Below are positions 44,756 to 57,790 of a DNA stretch of 64,000 nucleotides, piece by piece. The notes under the pieces were generated by a model that saw only the letters and a list, made by a program, of their open reading frames with translations, did not search any database and was not told where the DNA came from. The number at the start of each line of letters is the position of its first letter. Position 1 is the first letter of the stretch. Origin of the DNA: Aphelidium insulamus (Eukaryota > Aphelidiomycota > Aphelidea > Aphelidiaceae); NCBI GenBank assembly GCA_036784855.1, contig JAZDSV010000003.1, forward strand, positions 514,001 through 578,000, given 5' to 3'. Both the position numbers and the translations under genes were made by a program.

Positions 44756-45781
44756 ATGGGCGGCTTCTCGGTACAGCGCTACGCCTATAGCTATGTATAT
44801 GGGAGTATGTATGTGCTGCTCTCTATGCAAGAAGTGTACACATTGATGTGTGCGCGGCAATGTATATTTAGGCTGCTGTGCTGGTTGGCATGGTGACCTG
44901 CTGTGGAGCCATCTGCTCAGTTACAGATTTCACATATGTATAGTTTATGCGATTTTATATGAAACAGTACAATATTACTAGTTGGAACAGCGGTAAGAGT
45001 TAGCCCTCATCTGGCCTCCAATAATACATTATTGGTCTGTGTGTGTGCCGTGCTGATGGCAGTGGGCTGGCCGTGCACCGTGGTCGACTTCCGATTCCGT
45101 CTCCATCCACATGTACGCCACCACACTCCCATCACGGCCACCCCAGCACTATCTGTTGCTGTTGCTAATGCACTTTAGCAAGCTGCAGATGGTCGCGTCA
45201 CGCGACTAAAGGAACACGATAAATGTTCCTTTATATCCATTACACTGAGCATCTTTGCTGCATCAACACAAACTTGTCCCTTACACGGTACTGCTACCTA
45301 CCATATTGCGTCCTGCAATAATCGAGGCAAGCTATGGATGGAAGTTCACTTTGGCATGGGTTCAACCACTTTGCAATCAAGTCGTTCATGCACGACACAA
45401 TAGTGATGTCCACGCCTGCATAGGATGATGGCACTTTCAATGCAAACACAATGCTTACGGCGTGTGCTTGATAATCTTGCTATCTTTTGCTAGGACATCT
45501 CGCTCGCTTTCTGCTTGGATTGTGGAATCGGGAAACAACCCTTGCGCACCAGGATTAACCAGCGAGGTGGAAGTCTCAGCGCACGCGTTCGTGGAACGTT
45601 TGCAGTCAACATGCTTGGCGTGCTATACTCTCCCGCTTTGGACCTATGTTGCCGCGTCAATGCTTGTGTCGCAGCTAATGTTTCTAACGACAGCCCAATA
45701 GTCAAGTCATCCACAAGCCATTATCTCTATAAATTCGTAAACTCTTGTTATTTGTACGTGTGAATAAGAAAACCATGTTGA
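44756..45781. other. Intergenic region, about 1 kb, no confident gene
   Basis: Short open frames around 45460-45760 on both strands lack motifs. At 45191-45232 two hairpins stand side by side: GTCGCG/CGCGAC with a 3-base loop, and AAAGGAACA/TGTTCCTTT. Confidence 0.45.
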
Positions 45782-48023
45782 TCAAGCGGGCTCGGAGTAG
45801 CACGCGGCAAAGACAGACAGAGCTGCATGCTCCCAACTGTGCGAATAGCTGCCGACCTCTTCGCGGGCTCGCTGACGACACTGTTCCGTGCGACAAGACC
45901 CTTCTGCGCCGTCCAGAGCGTACATCACCGCGCGCCCAAAGTCTTCGGGTGCCGATGTCTGCACCAGCCAACCGTTTTCCCCGTGTCGCACAATGTCTGC
46001 CAGTCCGCCAGCGTTGCGCACAATCACTGGACACCCGGCCGCCATGCTCTCCAGGCAAACATTTCCTGTTACATATGTATATTAGAATAAAGTCGGTAAC
46101 ATGTGTGTATTGTACAGAACCTACCGAGAGTCTCAAACTCCGACGGCATGACAAATAGATCGGCGGCGGCATAGGCAGCTGCAAGGTCCTGGCCATGCAA
46201 GAATGAAGCCGTGTAAAACACTCTGCTCATATTCAGTGCATAGTCTACCTATAAATAATGTACCTCTCGGCGGGGCCGTGGTGACGGCGCAGTTCTTGGC
46301 CAAATGGTCCGGCACCAACAATGACCAGACAGGGCAGTGTTAGTGTGCCATCTGCATGCTGCTGCTCCCTCAGCCACTCCATCATGGACAACAGCGTGCC
46401 CAATTTCTTCTCATGTGCCACCCGGCCCACATACAGCAATATGGGCACCGTTCGTATTCGTTGCGTGGCAGACTCTTGGCCAAAAGTCCACAAGTGCCGC
46501 AGGCGTTGCACCTGGTCTTCCTCGCAGCTAAGCTCGTCCACTACATTTGGTGATGCGTCGTGTTGTTCTCTGCACTGCATGGATGTGCACAACCGTCTGC
46601 TGGCATTGATTGTATCACTAGCGTACGCCTCCGTGTCCACTGCTGGTGGCCATACGATTACCGGTGGTGTGGTGGCGACGTATTGTTCCGTGGAGCGATA
46701 GGAAACGTTGTTGACTTTGCAGACAGCAACGCTTGTCTCGTTGTTGTCGGCACTGGCTGTTACTCCGGCATAATCAGCTTTGTCCATATCAAAGGTGCCT
46801 GTGGTGAAGGTGTAGGCGGTGACGGCGCGTCGAGGTGGCGATATATCGTCTGACGGAGCCATGCGCTGCACAACCAGTCGCGCCATAAACTCGCTGGGCA
46901 CCAGCACGCGGTCTGCCCACCGCATTGTTCTGTCCAGGCAGGCACTGCAGGCCAGAAGAAATCGGCGGTACGCGCCGCTCATCGGCTGCTCACTCAGCCA
47001 CTGTGTCATGTGCTGGCTGCGTGTCACTGTGTCAGCATTGGGCGTCTGTCTGACTGACAACGTGGAGTGGTCATGGACAAAGATATACTGTAGGCGTCTA
47101 CGGGAGTACGTGCATATCTGCATATAGTATGCATATACTATGTATATATATACATATATATATAGTGAGACGTACTGGTTGGAGAGGACGCATAGCGGGC
47201 GCCGGTATGGCGGCTTCCACTCGCGGGGCCTGGCAGACCGTTCCTTCACGGCACACATGGTCCACACCCACCACACGGGCATGAAAAGCGCGGTGAATGC
47301 TCGCTGCCACCACAGCACGCACCGGCGCCACCACAACGCCACCCACAGCGTGACCCAGAAAAAGTCTGGGCCCACAAAGTGGCACACGTCCGGCTGGTAG
47401 CTGTGCAGCAGCGATGCCATCCCAGCGACCCACAGCGGGTTGGCCAGCCGAGACTCGGGGGCGTACCGGCTCGCCGGCACGAACGAGGGAATGCGCAGCA
47501 CCTGTATGCGCGTCACCCCTCGGCACTGCGGGCAGCGCTGTGGCTGATGCGCGACTCCGCTGTGACACGGCTGTCCACCACCCATCACCACTGCGCTGTC
47601 CACGGCCACACCAGTGGTAACCACCACCGCGCCGTCATGGCCGTCCACAGCAGCAGCGGAACTGGTGGCCGAGGCGCCATACGCACAGTCTGTCAGTGAG
47701 CGCGGCTCCAGCGACACGAACGACTCGGCGTAGCAGCGACGCGACCACACCGCGCACCGCTGCGCATAATCCGGCGCCAGCACCACAATGTCCATGGCGG
47801 GCAGCGGCAATCGGAGCTGGCGGTCATTGCCGTGGACATCTGCATCTGCTGTCGGCGCGGCACTGCAGAGACGCTCCAACTGGCGCAGATGGTTGCGTAG
47901 CCGGGTGGCCACGCCGTCCACTTTGGGCGGGAAGGCCGGCGAGTAAATGAGCAGCCGCTTGCGTCGACAGCACTGCACAGAATATAGTTGCTGCAAGGTC
48001 TCTGCGGGCGCTGCCTCTTCCAT
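45782..48023 (-). CDS. GT4-family glycosyltransferase (SQD2/PimB-like)
   Basis: Retaining glycosyltransferase with a GT-B fold, probably transferring a sugar to a lipid acceptor at a membrane. Exons 48023-47176, 47097-46264, 46222-46125 and 46065-45782 give 687 residues with matching phases. The N terminus has the family's SPAFPPKVDGVATRLRNHLRQL. The nucleotide-binding half contains LLYVGRVAHEKKLGTLLSMM, VIVGAGPFGQEL, and the EX7E signature region PSEFETLGNVCLESMAAGCPVIV...GGLADIV. It is longer than bacterial homologues because of inserts rich in A, C and V (about residues 95-170) and a polar insert around 46850-46560. The closest described relatives include sulfoquinovosyl- and mannosyltransferases; the acceptor cannot be told from sequence. 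Confidence 0.87.
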
Positions 48024-48150
48024 CGCCGGAGGAGGAGGAGACTAGGAGCCTGTGGCCACTCCTTACATGGCCTCCAACACTGGCGCAGCGGTGCCGTCAT
48101 CCGCGCGTGATGCGGTCACACGGGTGACTATGTGCACAGGTACCACCGCT

Positions 48151-49170
48151 CTACTCTATTTCCGGGCAGCGCTCTCTCGCAGGCGCAGACGACGGCGACG
48201 ACTCATACACGAGAAAGTCAGTGCCCAGCACGGAGCTGGCAACCGCGCGGCCCAACTCGGTGGGCTGACTGAACGCCATCTGGTCCCACCGCAGCGTCAT
48301 CCCAAACACAAACCGGTGTCGGACCGCCTCCAGTAGGCCGCGCGCCACACCACAGCGCCGTCTCGCGCGCGTAACCCATATGCGGGAAATGCCGCACAGA
48401 ACGCGGCGATTATGGTTCCGTGCAGCGTGTCGCGTGTCCGGCAACGTCTGTTCATCGTGGAACGCCTCGCTAATTAGTTCGGCCACCACGCAGCCCACAC
48501 ACTTTTTGCCCTCCACTCGCAGATATATCTTGTCATGTTAGTACTATAGAGTATATGTATATATATAGTAGATATAGAGAGTAGATTAATACCTTGCACT
48601 TGGAGAGCAGCTCATCGTCGAGTGGGACGGCGCCGAGATCAGTTTGGACGGCCCAGAGCACTTGTGTCACTCGGCGCCGCATTGCAGTTGACATTGCCAG
48701 CCAACGATCGCACGCCACAATGACGCCGCCGGGTGTGGCAGCTGTCTGCTCCTCCTTGACCGGCTGCCACACTGGCTGCACCACCTGTTCATCGCGCCAG
48801 CACTGCGTTGAACTGTGAGTTCCGCCCACACACACATACGAATACATACCGCGGCAAAGTCCACGCCGCTCACTGCCATTGCGTGGTATCGCGCATGCAG
48901 CTGCTTGTCCTCTACGTGTGCGGGCACCCACGTCATACCGCACTCGGCACACAGTCGCGGCCGGGTGACCAGGTCCCGCTGTCCAAAGTCTAGGTGGAGC
49001 TGGCGTAGGGCTTGCTGACGGCGGCGCTTGTTATGGATGCTGGTACTGCACTTTCTTGTCTGAGCAAGACATGGCGATGTAGCAGCCAGCAGGGGTGCCG
49101 CATTGCCTGCCAGTGTGCCCGACGACTCTCGCGGGCGTAAGAAGCTTTGCAGTGTTGCCTGCTTGGGCAT
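48151..49170 (-). CDS. ECO1: Cohesin acetyltransferase (Eco1/ESCO)
   Basis: Acetylates Smc3 during S phase to establish sister-chromatid cohesion in the nucleus. Exons 49170-48850, 48802-48593 and 48528-48151 give 302 residues, phases 0 throughout. Residues 4-11 (QATLQSFL) match a PCNA-interacting PIP box at the same place as in yeast Eco1. The C2H2 finger follows (CAECGMTWVPAHVEDKQLHARYH). The acetyltransferase core has CGISRIWV, the cofactor-loop equivalent RRRCGVARGLLEAVR, and MAFSQPTELGRAVASSVLGT with FLVYE at the end. The C terminus extends about 16 residues past the usual stop. The intron after the first exon is 47 bases. Confidence 0.95.
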
Positions 49171-49187
49171 GAATGACTGTTACAGTT

Positions 49188-49640
49188 CACTCCTCTCTTA
49201 CGTATGCACACTTAACTATCTTAACTATACACTATCTTATTCTCTGTCACTCTTATACACCATCACTCCTCTCTTACGTATGCACACTTAACTATCTTAA
49301 CTACACACTATCTTATTCTCTGTCACTCTTATACACTATCACTCCTCTCTTACGTATGCACACTTAACTATCTTAACTATACACTATCTTATTCTCTGTC
49401 ACTCTTATACACCATCACTCCTCTCTTACGTATGCACACTTAACTATCTTAACTATACACTATCTTATCCTCTATCACACGTATACACCATCACTCCTCT
49501 CTTAAGTATGACACTTATCTATCTTAACTATACACTATCTTATCCTCTATCACACGTATACACTATCACTCCTCTCTTTCGTATGCACACTTAACTATCT
49601 TAACTATCACTATCTGAACTACACACCATCTATAACACTT
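49188..49640. repeat. 76-bp tandem repeat (minisatellite)
   Basis: Units begin CACTCCTCTCTTACG at 49188, 49264, 49340, 49416, 49492 and 49567 (the last interval is 75). Within each unit are AACTATCTTAACTA-type subrepeats. The first four units are almost identical; the last two are diverged and the array fades into similar CTATCTTA sequence by about 49670. It lies between ECO1 and the twin-CDGSH gene. Confidence 0.95.
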
Positions 49641-49726
49641 AACTATTCTATACTATAATTATCTTAGGTATACACTAGCTACTTGCAGTATATGTATGTA
49701 AATATATAGGAATTGCTTATATTATG

Positions 49727-50163
49727 TCATGTGGTGCAAGTCCATCCACAGTGGGAACAGAGCTGCACGGAGGAGTCGTGTGGCAGTTGGCATTCCTTCT
49801 GTCGCCGTGTGTATGGCAGCGGCAAGTTGGTGTGAGTGCCGTCACACAGGGGCGGTGAGTGCGTGTACTTGCAGTTGCACACCGACACGGTAGTCTCACG
49901 GTCCACGCGGTCCACTTGCCACTTTAGCGGTGTGAGATGGGTGCTCGTGTGTGAGTGGCCTGCGTGCAGTTTGTGTCTAGTTTGTGGAGAACATCGGCGG
50001 AATCCCATCAGCACTGACCGTCACACCACGGCGGAGTTGTGGACAGTCCGCAGCGACACCACAATAGTGTCCTTGCCTCCCCCGCTGGCAGTGTGACACG
50101 TACGGGCGCATATTGTGGACAGTGCGCGCCACAGCCGGCCCGAAGCTCTTCAATGTCTTGCAT
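49727..50163 (-). CDS. Twin-CDGSH iron-sulfur protein (CISD3/MiNT-like)
   Basis: Small [2Fe-2S] protein. Vertebrate CISD3 sits in mitochondria and carries two CDGSH centres. Exons 50163-50019 and 49959-49727 give 125 residues with phases closing. The first motif is CRCGLSTTPPWCDG, then GHSH across the splice, so the His ligand is kept while the preceding residues differ from the usual CDGSH. After the PLKWQV linker comes the second motif, CNCKYTHSPPLCDGTH, a perfect C-x-C-x2-T-x3-P-x-C-D-G-T-H. The remaining ~30 residues are polar with a final CSHCGWTC. No clear mitochondrial presequence follows the chosen ATG (MQDIEEL). The gene shares an 81-base, pyrimidine-rich promoter with the divergent Zip3-like gene. 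Confidence 0.85.
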
Positions 50164-50244
50164 ATGGCTTTTCTTCTTTCTTTTCTTTTTTCTTTTTCCT
50201 TCCTCTGTCCTTGCCACACGCACAAGCACACTGTTTTGCCAGAC
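50164..50244. promoter_or_regulatory. Short divergent promoter, pyrimidine-rich
   Basis: Only 81 bases separate the two start codons. About 50 of them (50168-50215) are a C/T tract on the plus strand. Both genes' core promoters must overlap here or extend into coding sequence. Confidence 0.55.
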
Positions 50245-51512
50245 ATGTCGGCGAGCGGTCGCGAGGTGGCGCGTCAAAGCACGGCGACTAGCAGTGCATC
50301 TCCCGCCACTGCATGCTGGTGGACGCACTGTGTGCGCTGTCTGTGTGATCCGTCATTCCCGGTGCCGGTGCCGCCGTCGCGTTTCAACCAGTTGTGGATG
50401 CTGCCGTGTGGTCACTTTCAGTGCTTCAAGTGTCTGAGTGAGCTGGTGCCCAGTGGCGATGACAGTGAGTGTGATTCTCGTTACTGGTGTGGATTACATC
50501 TGGATATGCATGTCATTTAGACCGTGACATACACGGAACGTGCGACGGGTGTGGACAGTCATTTGACGCGTCCGAGAATGGCCGCTTGCTGCAGCTATTT
50601 CAAGTGGACTCTGTCGGTGGTGCTGTGACGGTATTTAACTTTAAATTGTATATCTACTGAACTGAATATATTCTACATCTGTAGTTTGAGCTGAATGAAG
50701 ACACCCGGTACTTGGTTACGCCGCCTGCAGACATACTTCGCAAGGCTGCCGATGCCATGGAGGTGTGTAACTTAATTTTGTATACACGTACAACAGTACA
50801 TAGTCGGCATATGTAGTTCCAGCAACAGAATGCCAGATATGCGCTGGCGTACTTAAAAGACAAGGTTCTGAAGCAGAGGGACAGAATTCGTGGGATAAAG
50901 GACCAGTGCTCCGCGTGCGTATTCGTGTTCAACATTGGATGCTGAAGCTGACTTGTGCAGCCGCGTTAAACAAGTTGAAGCAGAAAACGACATTTTACGC
51001 TCTCAGCTGGAACGGCTACGATCTTCAGGGTATAGCAGTTACGTAATATTTATGATGGTCACATGTACAGTGTGTCGGATGAGAATACATCGCGACCATT
51101 CAATAAGCGGTCACCGGGTGTCGAGAGCCGGATCTCCTTTCCAGCGTCCAAGAGTCCACAGAGTCCTGCTGCACATTTGACTGCTCCATTCCGGCAGCAC
51201 CACCCTCAACAACAGTCCGTATCTCGCTACTCCACTTCACCGGCATCAACGGCGCAACAGCTTTACATTCCGCGGCGGAATGACTCTGTGTTCCAGACGC
51301 CGTACAAACGGTCTCGATCTGAGATAAGTAGTCCGCAGAGCCGACCGCACTCCGGCGTAACGAGACCTGGATCGGCCAGATCGTACGGCCAGTTGTCGCA
51401 TCACTTGGTCAACACTGTTCCACGCGCGGTGTCACGACGGCCTGCATCATCCACGGGCTACTCTCAATTCACACCGGGACCACGGCCGTATTCGGCACAG
51501 TCTGATTTCTAA
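50245..51512 (+). CDS. Zip3/RNF212/HEI10-like RING protein
   Basis: Predicted SUMO/ubiquitin E3 ligase of the meiotic crossover family. Exons 50245-50464, 50521-50630, 50685-50762, 50817-50914, 50961-51029 and 51071-51512 give 338 residues with all phases closing. The N-terminal RING has CVRCLCDP...LPCGHFQCFKCLSEL and CDGCGQSF, interrupted by the first intron. The FELNEDTRYLVTPPADILRKA region corresponds to the linker seen in RNF212. A coiled coil follows (RVKQVEAENDILRSQLERLR). The tail is Ser/Arg-rich and disordered, with many SP sites. RING, central coil and Ser-rich tail in this order and size match Zip3/RNF212. Meiotic function is inferred from architecture. Confidence 0.8.
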
Positions 51513-51584
51513 ATAGTGTGGTCTCGCTTTCTATCTAATGTGTGTCGCTCTTCATATCTATTGTGTGTCCACGTGTGTATGTTG

Positions 51585-53799
51585 TTACTTTGGCGTCCTC
51601 ACTGAACTACGCTTGCCGCCGCCATCGACGCGACTGAGGAATGTTGTCGGGGTTTCCAAAATTGGCGCGGGGCTCGCCAAAAGAAACGGCTGTCCGGGAC
51701 GCTGAGTTGCGCGAGCTGACACTGCATGCGCATCGTAGGCGGACGGGGCTGCGGTATTTATAGGCATTTGAGAGCGACTACCTGTCCACAGATCACTAAT
51801 TCGAGATGACGTTGGTTTTACGAATAATTTTCCGTCAAGTATGTCTCGCGGAGTGTTGCCGGCATTATTCTTTGCGATGGCTAAATTTCCACATTTCTCA
51901 TTGGTCAATTGCAGCAGTTGACCATTCTTGTACGGCCATTTCTCCTTCAAATATCTCGCAATATAGTGAAAGATGTTGTTGCCGTTATCATCCGTGCAGC
52001 ATAATATATGCCAAAGATGATTGCTGACAATGTAGTTGAACACCAGCGACGTCATATCGACATTCTTTCCCTCAATTGCCACCAGCATAATGTTGGCGCC
52101 ATCCTTGCGTCGAGCATTGACTCCGGCCTTGACTTCGTGCAAAAGATATTTGGTAATTTCGATATTTCCATTGAGAACTGCCAGAAGCAGTGCAGTCATC
52201 CCATCGACATCGACTGCATCGACTCGGACATTATTGTGAACAAACTGTTTAACAACAGCGAACTCATTGTACGCAGCGGCAATGGCAAGAGGCTGACGAC
52301 CACGGCGCTGGGTTTCTTCGCGGCTCATGCATTCAGGATGATGCTGAATGAGCAAAGCTGCAATTTTCGCTCGTTTCAAGTCACGAGCATGTACCAATGC
52401 ATTGTAACCGTGCGCCAGATGACAATTTAGTGGTACAGAGTCTGTAATCAGCGCCTGTGCCACCTCGATATTGTTATTGATAATGCACTGGGCAATGGGA
52501 CTTTCAACGCCATTGGCGCCTGGCTGCCCGTTGATAAACTGCAGTTTATCGATGGCGCGTGTTGTGGATTTGAGTAGCTGCAGGGCTGCGCTTGACTTTC
52601 TATGAGCGATAAGCATCGCCAGATAGTTCATTGGTTCTTGCCAAGTGCGAGGCTTTACATATTCGAGAAGCTTAATGGCGATCGATCCATCGTTCATTCC
52701 AACGGCCAGATACACTGGAGATGCACCAGCCTTATTTCCAATGGCCATCAACTCGGGCATTCGACCAGGGAACGCGACACTGAAGGCTTTCAGCAGTTCT
52801 CCGAAATTGTTAACCTGCTCATCAGTGTCGCCATCGCCAAGGTGTTGCTGGTGTGTAATGCAGTGCTTCACGGCCAAGTGCAGAGCAGTATCACCATTAA
52901 CATTTTTCAGAGTCGGGTCAGCGACAGTCGTAGATGCAGGTGCTGATGGGATAACTTCCGGAATGGATTCTTCTTCGTCGGAGCCGTGCTTGTATTTGGC
53001 ACTCCACGGCGATGGAATCAAGGATTTTAGTCGTGGAGACCAACTAGGCAATCGAGGAGAAATACCTTCAAGTCGAGGCGACAAACTAGCCAGTCGAGGC
53101 GAGAACGTGAAGCGCCGCGGAGAGACAACATGGTGGTGATTGGACAGTGGTTCAGATGGTGGATTGATTTCCTCCACTTGCTCGCCGGGAACATTTGTCA
53201 TTGCTTCGACCGCTTTGTAGTCGAGAGACATGGCTGCCAAATGCAGAGGCGTGTTGCCATTTTCATCTTTAGCATTGACAAAGCCAGGTAGGTGACGTGC
53301 CAGTTGTGAAATCGCTTCATAATTCTTGTTTTGAACCGCAATGTGCATCAAGTCGTCAGCATATCGATCTGACAGATCGTCCACATTCATACCCAATGAT
53401 TTTATCATCTCATTCACTGCGTCATGTTATTGCAGGGATATCATCAAGTTATCGTAAGTACCAAAGGCCCAGTCGTATCTTCCTTTTTCTTTTTGCTTGA
53501 GACAAATGCGCGGAGACTCTACTGATGCATCACCTTGCGTAACAACTATTAAAACTTTAGCATATAAATCAGACATTAAAACTTAAATTTTTAAATCTAC
53601 CGTCTTTGTGATGTTGCGGTGGAGGCGTGACAAGATGATAAAAATTTGCTGCTTTCAACTCGTCTGCATTAGGCGCCGGCTTCACAGGCGTAGTCGCTCT
53701 TTTGGGAATTCGAGGTGGCAGCCGGGCTGCAGGTACCATCGCGTGCACTCCATGAATGCTTGCTGCAAGAGCCACGGCCGCACAAAATCCGACGCGCAT
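51585..53799 (-). CDS. Ankyrin-repeat protein with signal peptide
   Basis: Exons 53799-53601, 53554-53462 and 53416-51585 join in phase to 707 residues. The N terminus is a signal peptide (MRVGFCAAVALAASIHGVHA), followed by a proline-rich stretch. Ankyrin repeats run from about residue 115 (DDLMHIAVQNKNYEAISQL, NGNTPLHLAAMS) to about 630, with degenerate units between. Near residue 190 is a minirepeat of SPRL units (FSPRLASLSPRLEG and on). Ankyrin repeats are usually cytosolic, so a secretory signal on this protein is odd. It may be exported, vacuolar, or the N terminus may be a membrane anchor. A perfect palindrome lies 59-83 bases upstream of the start. No enzymatic domain was seen. Confidence 0.82.
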
Positions 53800-53857
53800 G
53801 TTTCTTTGTAAAAAGATTTATATCGCTTCACCACCAAAATGTTCCCCGCGCTCCAGG

Positions 53858-53882
53858 TCGTTATCGTAGATCTCGATAACGA
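53858..53882. promoter_or_regulatory. Palindromic operator-like element
   Basis: Perfect inverted repeat TCGTTATCG-TAGATCT-CGATAACGA, 59 bases upstream of the ankyrin-protein start and downstream of the NDR kinase gene. It is a candidate dimer-binding site. Confidence 0.45.
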
Positions 53883-54064
53883 AGTTGAACAGTGACGCCA
53901 ATCATCGCCACACTAAAAACGCACGTGATTGCTGTGATTGTTCGCTGTTTCAACGTGTTCCATCCATCACATGGCTTTTCAAGTTCGCATGTTCAAAGCT
54001 ATTTCACAATGCACGTATGTATGTAGCAATGTAACTATACACCAAAACACGCCCGCTTCTAATT

Positions 54065-55883
<1,819 letters not shown>

Positions 55884-56278
55884 GAATATAGCTGCACGTC
55901 TCTACTAGTGGTGGTAGCGTGTGTGGACGAGTGTGGCCAATGTGTGTGTGTGTGTGTGTGTGTGTAGCGCACGTCCTCAAAGTCCAATTTGGATCTCGAA
56001 CAGTGACGAACGTGTTTGCAAACAGCTGCGCCTCCGGCTGCGTATGTATCGGCATGCTTTATGAGCGGAAATATAGCGCGCAGTTACAAAACTTGCTTAT
56101 GCGCGTTTAAGATCATTTGCTGTAAAGCTATTGTGGATGCTATTGACGTAGTTGGAGACGCATCTAGTACGGAGGTATATAGTCTAGTTCGTGTGACTAT
56201 CCGCTGAAAGCTCCACACAATTGTCTACAGAGATTAAGATGCGTTTGACGCGTTTTCTCTCCAAAAATTCATAGCACT
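55884..56278. other. Divergent upstream region with GT microsatellite
   Basis: A (GT)n tract occurs at about 55938-55965. No gene or RNA was seen. Confidence 0.5.
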
Positions 56279-57744
56279 ATGCGCACCAATACTTTCGCCA
56301 CCGTCTTCGGTCTTGCTGGCTGCTGGATGACGTGCAGCATGGCAATGTTCAGCGTGCCTCCGCCATTTGTCGCGCCTAGCGGCACCGCATGGACACCGAT
56401 AGATCCACTAGCGCCTAATCCAACAGCGCAATACACGATGCATCCCAGTTGCCACGCGTCGATCGCGCAATTCCAGTGGTTTCGCGACTATAATCCTAGC
56501 CGGCCCGTGTATCGCTGGACTCCGCCAGATCTGCCAGCAGTTGCTATCGACAACCATCCTGCCATGGTCGACGCTCAGAATTGCATCTGGCACATGTACT
56601 TCGGCTCTGACCGTCAGCTGGAGGTGCCGTGGCTGATTGTCCATGCCAGCAGTGATGCCGTTGAGCTGCACGTGGTACACTTTGTACTGCCGAGCTCTGA
56701 CGGACGGTCTTTTTGCACATGCCAAAGTTCTGGGACACGCGGCCGTCCGCTTGTTGACCTATGTAAGCCAAGTGGAACAATTCTACCGCCATCAGTGTCT
56801 AGCTGGTGGTGAATATGGGAAATCGCTCTTCAACGAGCTGTTGTTGCAAAAAGAGGCAAGTCTATTTCTATGCACGCTCACATTTATGCAGAGGATTTAA
56901 TGCGCACCAGACGACGATCATGTCCCTGGAGCAAGCGTTGCACGCATCGGCAAATCCAAACTGGTTGCGAAAATATTTGTCCGACGCTTTCTGGTCGCTG
57001 GATGCTTGCTTGTCCAGGGCTGAATTTGTGCATGTGATATTCACGCGCTTCGATCATCGTGACAATGTAGTGACACCGAATATCCCACTTTTCCGCGCAA
57101 GCATGGACCTCCTGATTACGTTGGCAGGCACCAAGTTACATTTCCGCACACTCATTATAACAGAATTCGTGGCAATTAGTTCGAGGACGTTGCGAAAGCA
57201 GGCGATTGCGATGCTGGCAACTGACGTGACGCAATGGGTGCAACTCGTGCTCGCGGCAGATATGATCAGTCAAGATGTCATTGTTAGCGTGGTGGACTCA
57301 CTGAGCCATGTACCGCAAGATCAACGTAATGCATTTTGCACAAAGATCCCGCACTACCAGCTTAATCAACATCACCTGCTGGCCCTGACGATCGTATGCC
57401 CGGATCAGGTCCGCGATACGATACACGAGAACATTTTCATCTCGGCCGGACTGCCTATTATCGAGCGGATAATATCTCGACGTCGTCTACCCTCGATTGA
57501 AGGAAAGTGGCTCTGTGACCGGCTGATGCCCGCCGCCACTTCTCCCATATTCCGCGAGCGTATTAAGGAGAAACTTGCCGCGAACAGAAAAACAATGTTC
57601 AGTTTCATTCATGAACTTGCAGACACAATTTTGTTTTGCGCAGCAAGTCGCAAGCAGATCGACACGGCAAATGAAGAACAAGCAAAAGAATTGGAAGAGT
57701 ATTGGACGGCCATTTCCCGCGGTATTAATCCAACTCGGCCATGA
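56279..57744 (+). CDS. Unknown protein, internal splice junction unresolved
   Basis: Three coding-like stretches follow each other. A first frame runs from ATG 56279 to about 56690 (PVYRWTPPDLPAVAIDNHP). A second frame covers roughly 56640-56855 (AHAKVLGHAAVRLLTYVSQV). A third exon is 56911-57744 (SLEQALHASANPNWLRKYL to the stop). The second and third join in phase 0 through a GC-AG intron at 56856-56910 (GCAAGT donor). The change from the first to the second frame needs an intron whose borders could not be fixed, or it is a frameshift. The last 280 residues are helical (HEAT-like in feel) with no recognised motif. Function unknown. Confidence 0.5.
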
Positions 57745-57790
57745 AATGGCATCGATATCGCACCAATATATATATATAATTCTATGAAAA

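Noticed and set aside
45462..45763. Small protein gene in the intergenic gap
   Set aside because: Open frames exist on both strands but none has a motif, convincing splice partners or protein-like flow.
49188..49640. CRISPR-like array
   Set aside because: The repeats are contiguous 76-mers without unique spacers, in a eukaryotic genome.
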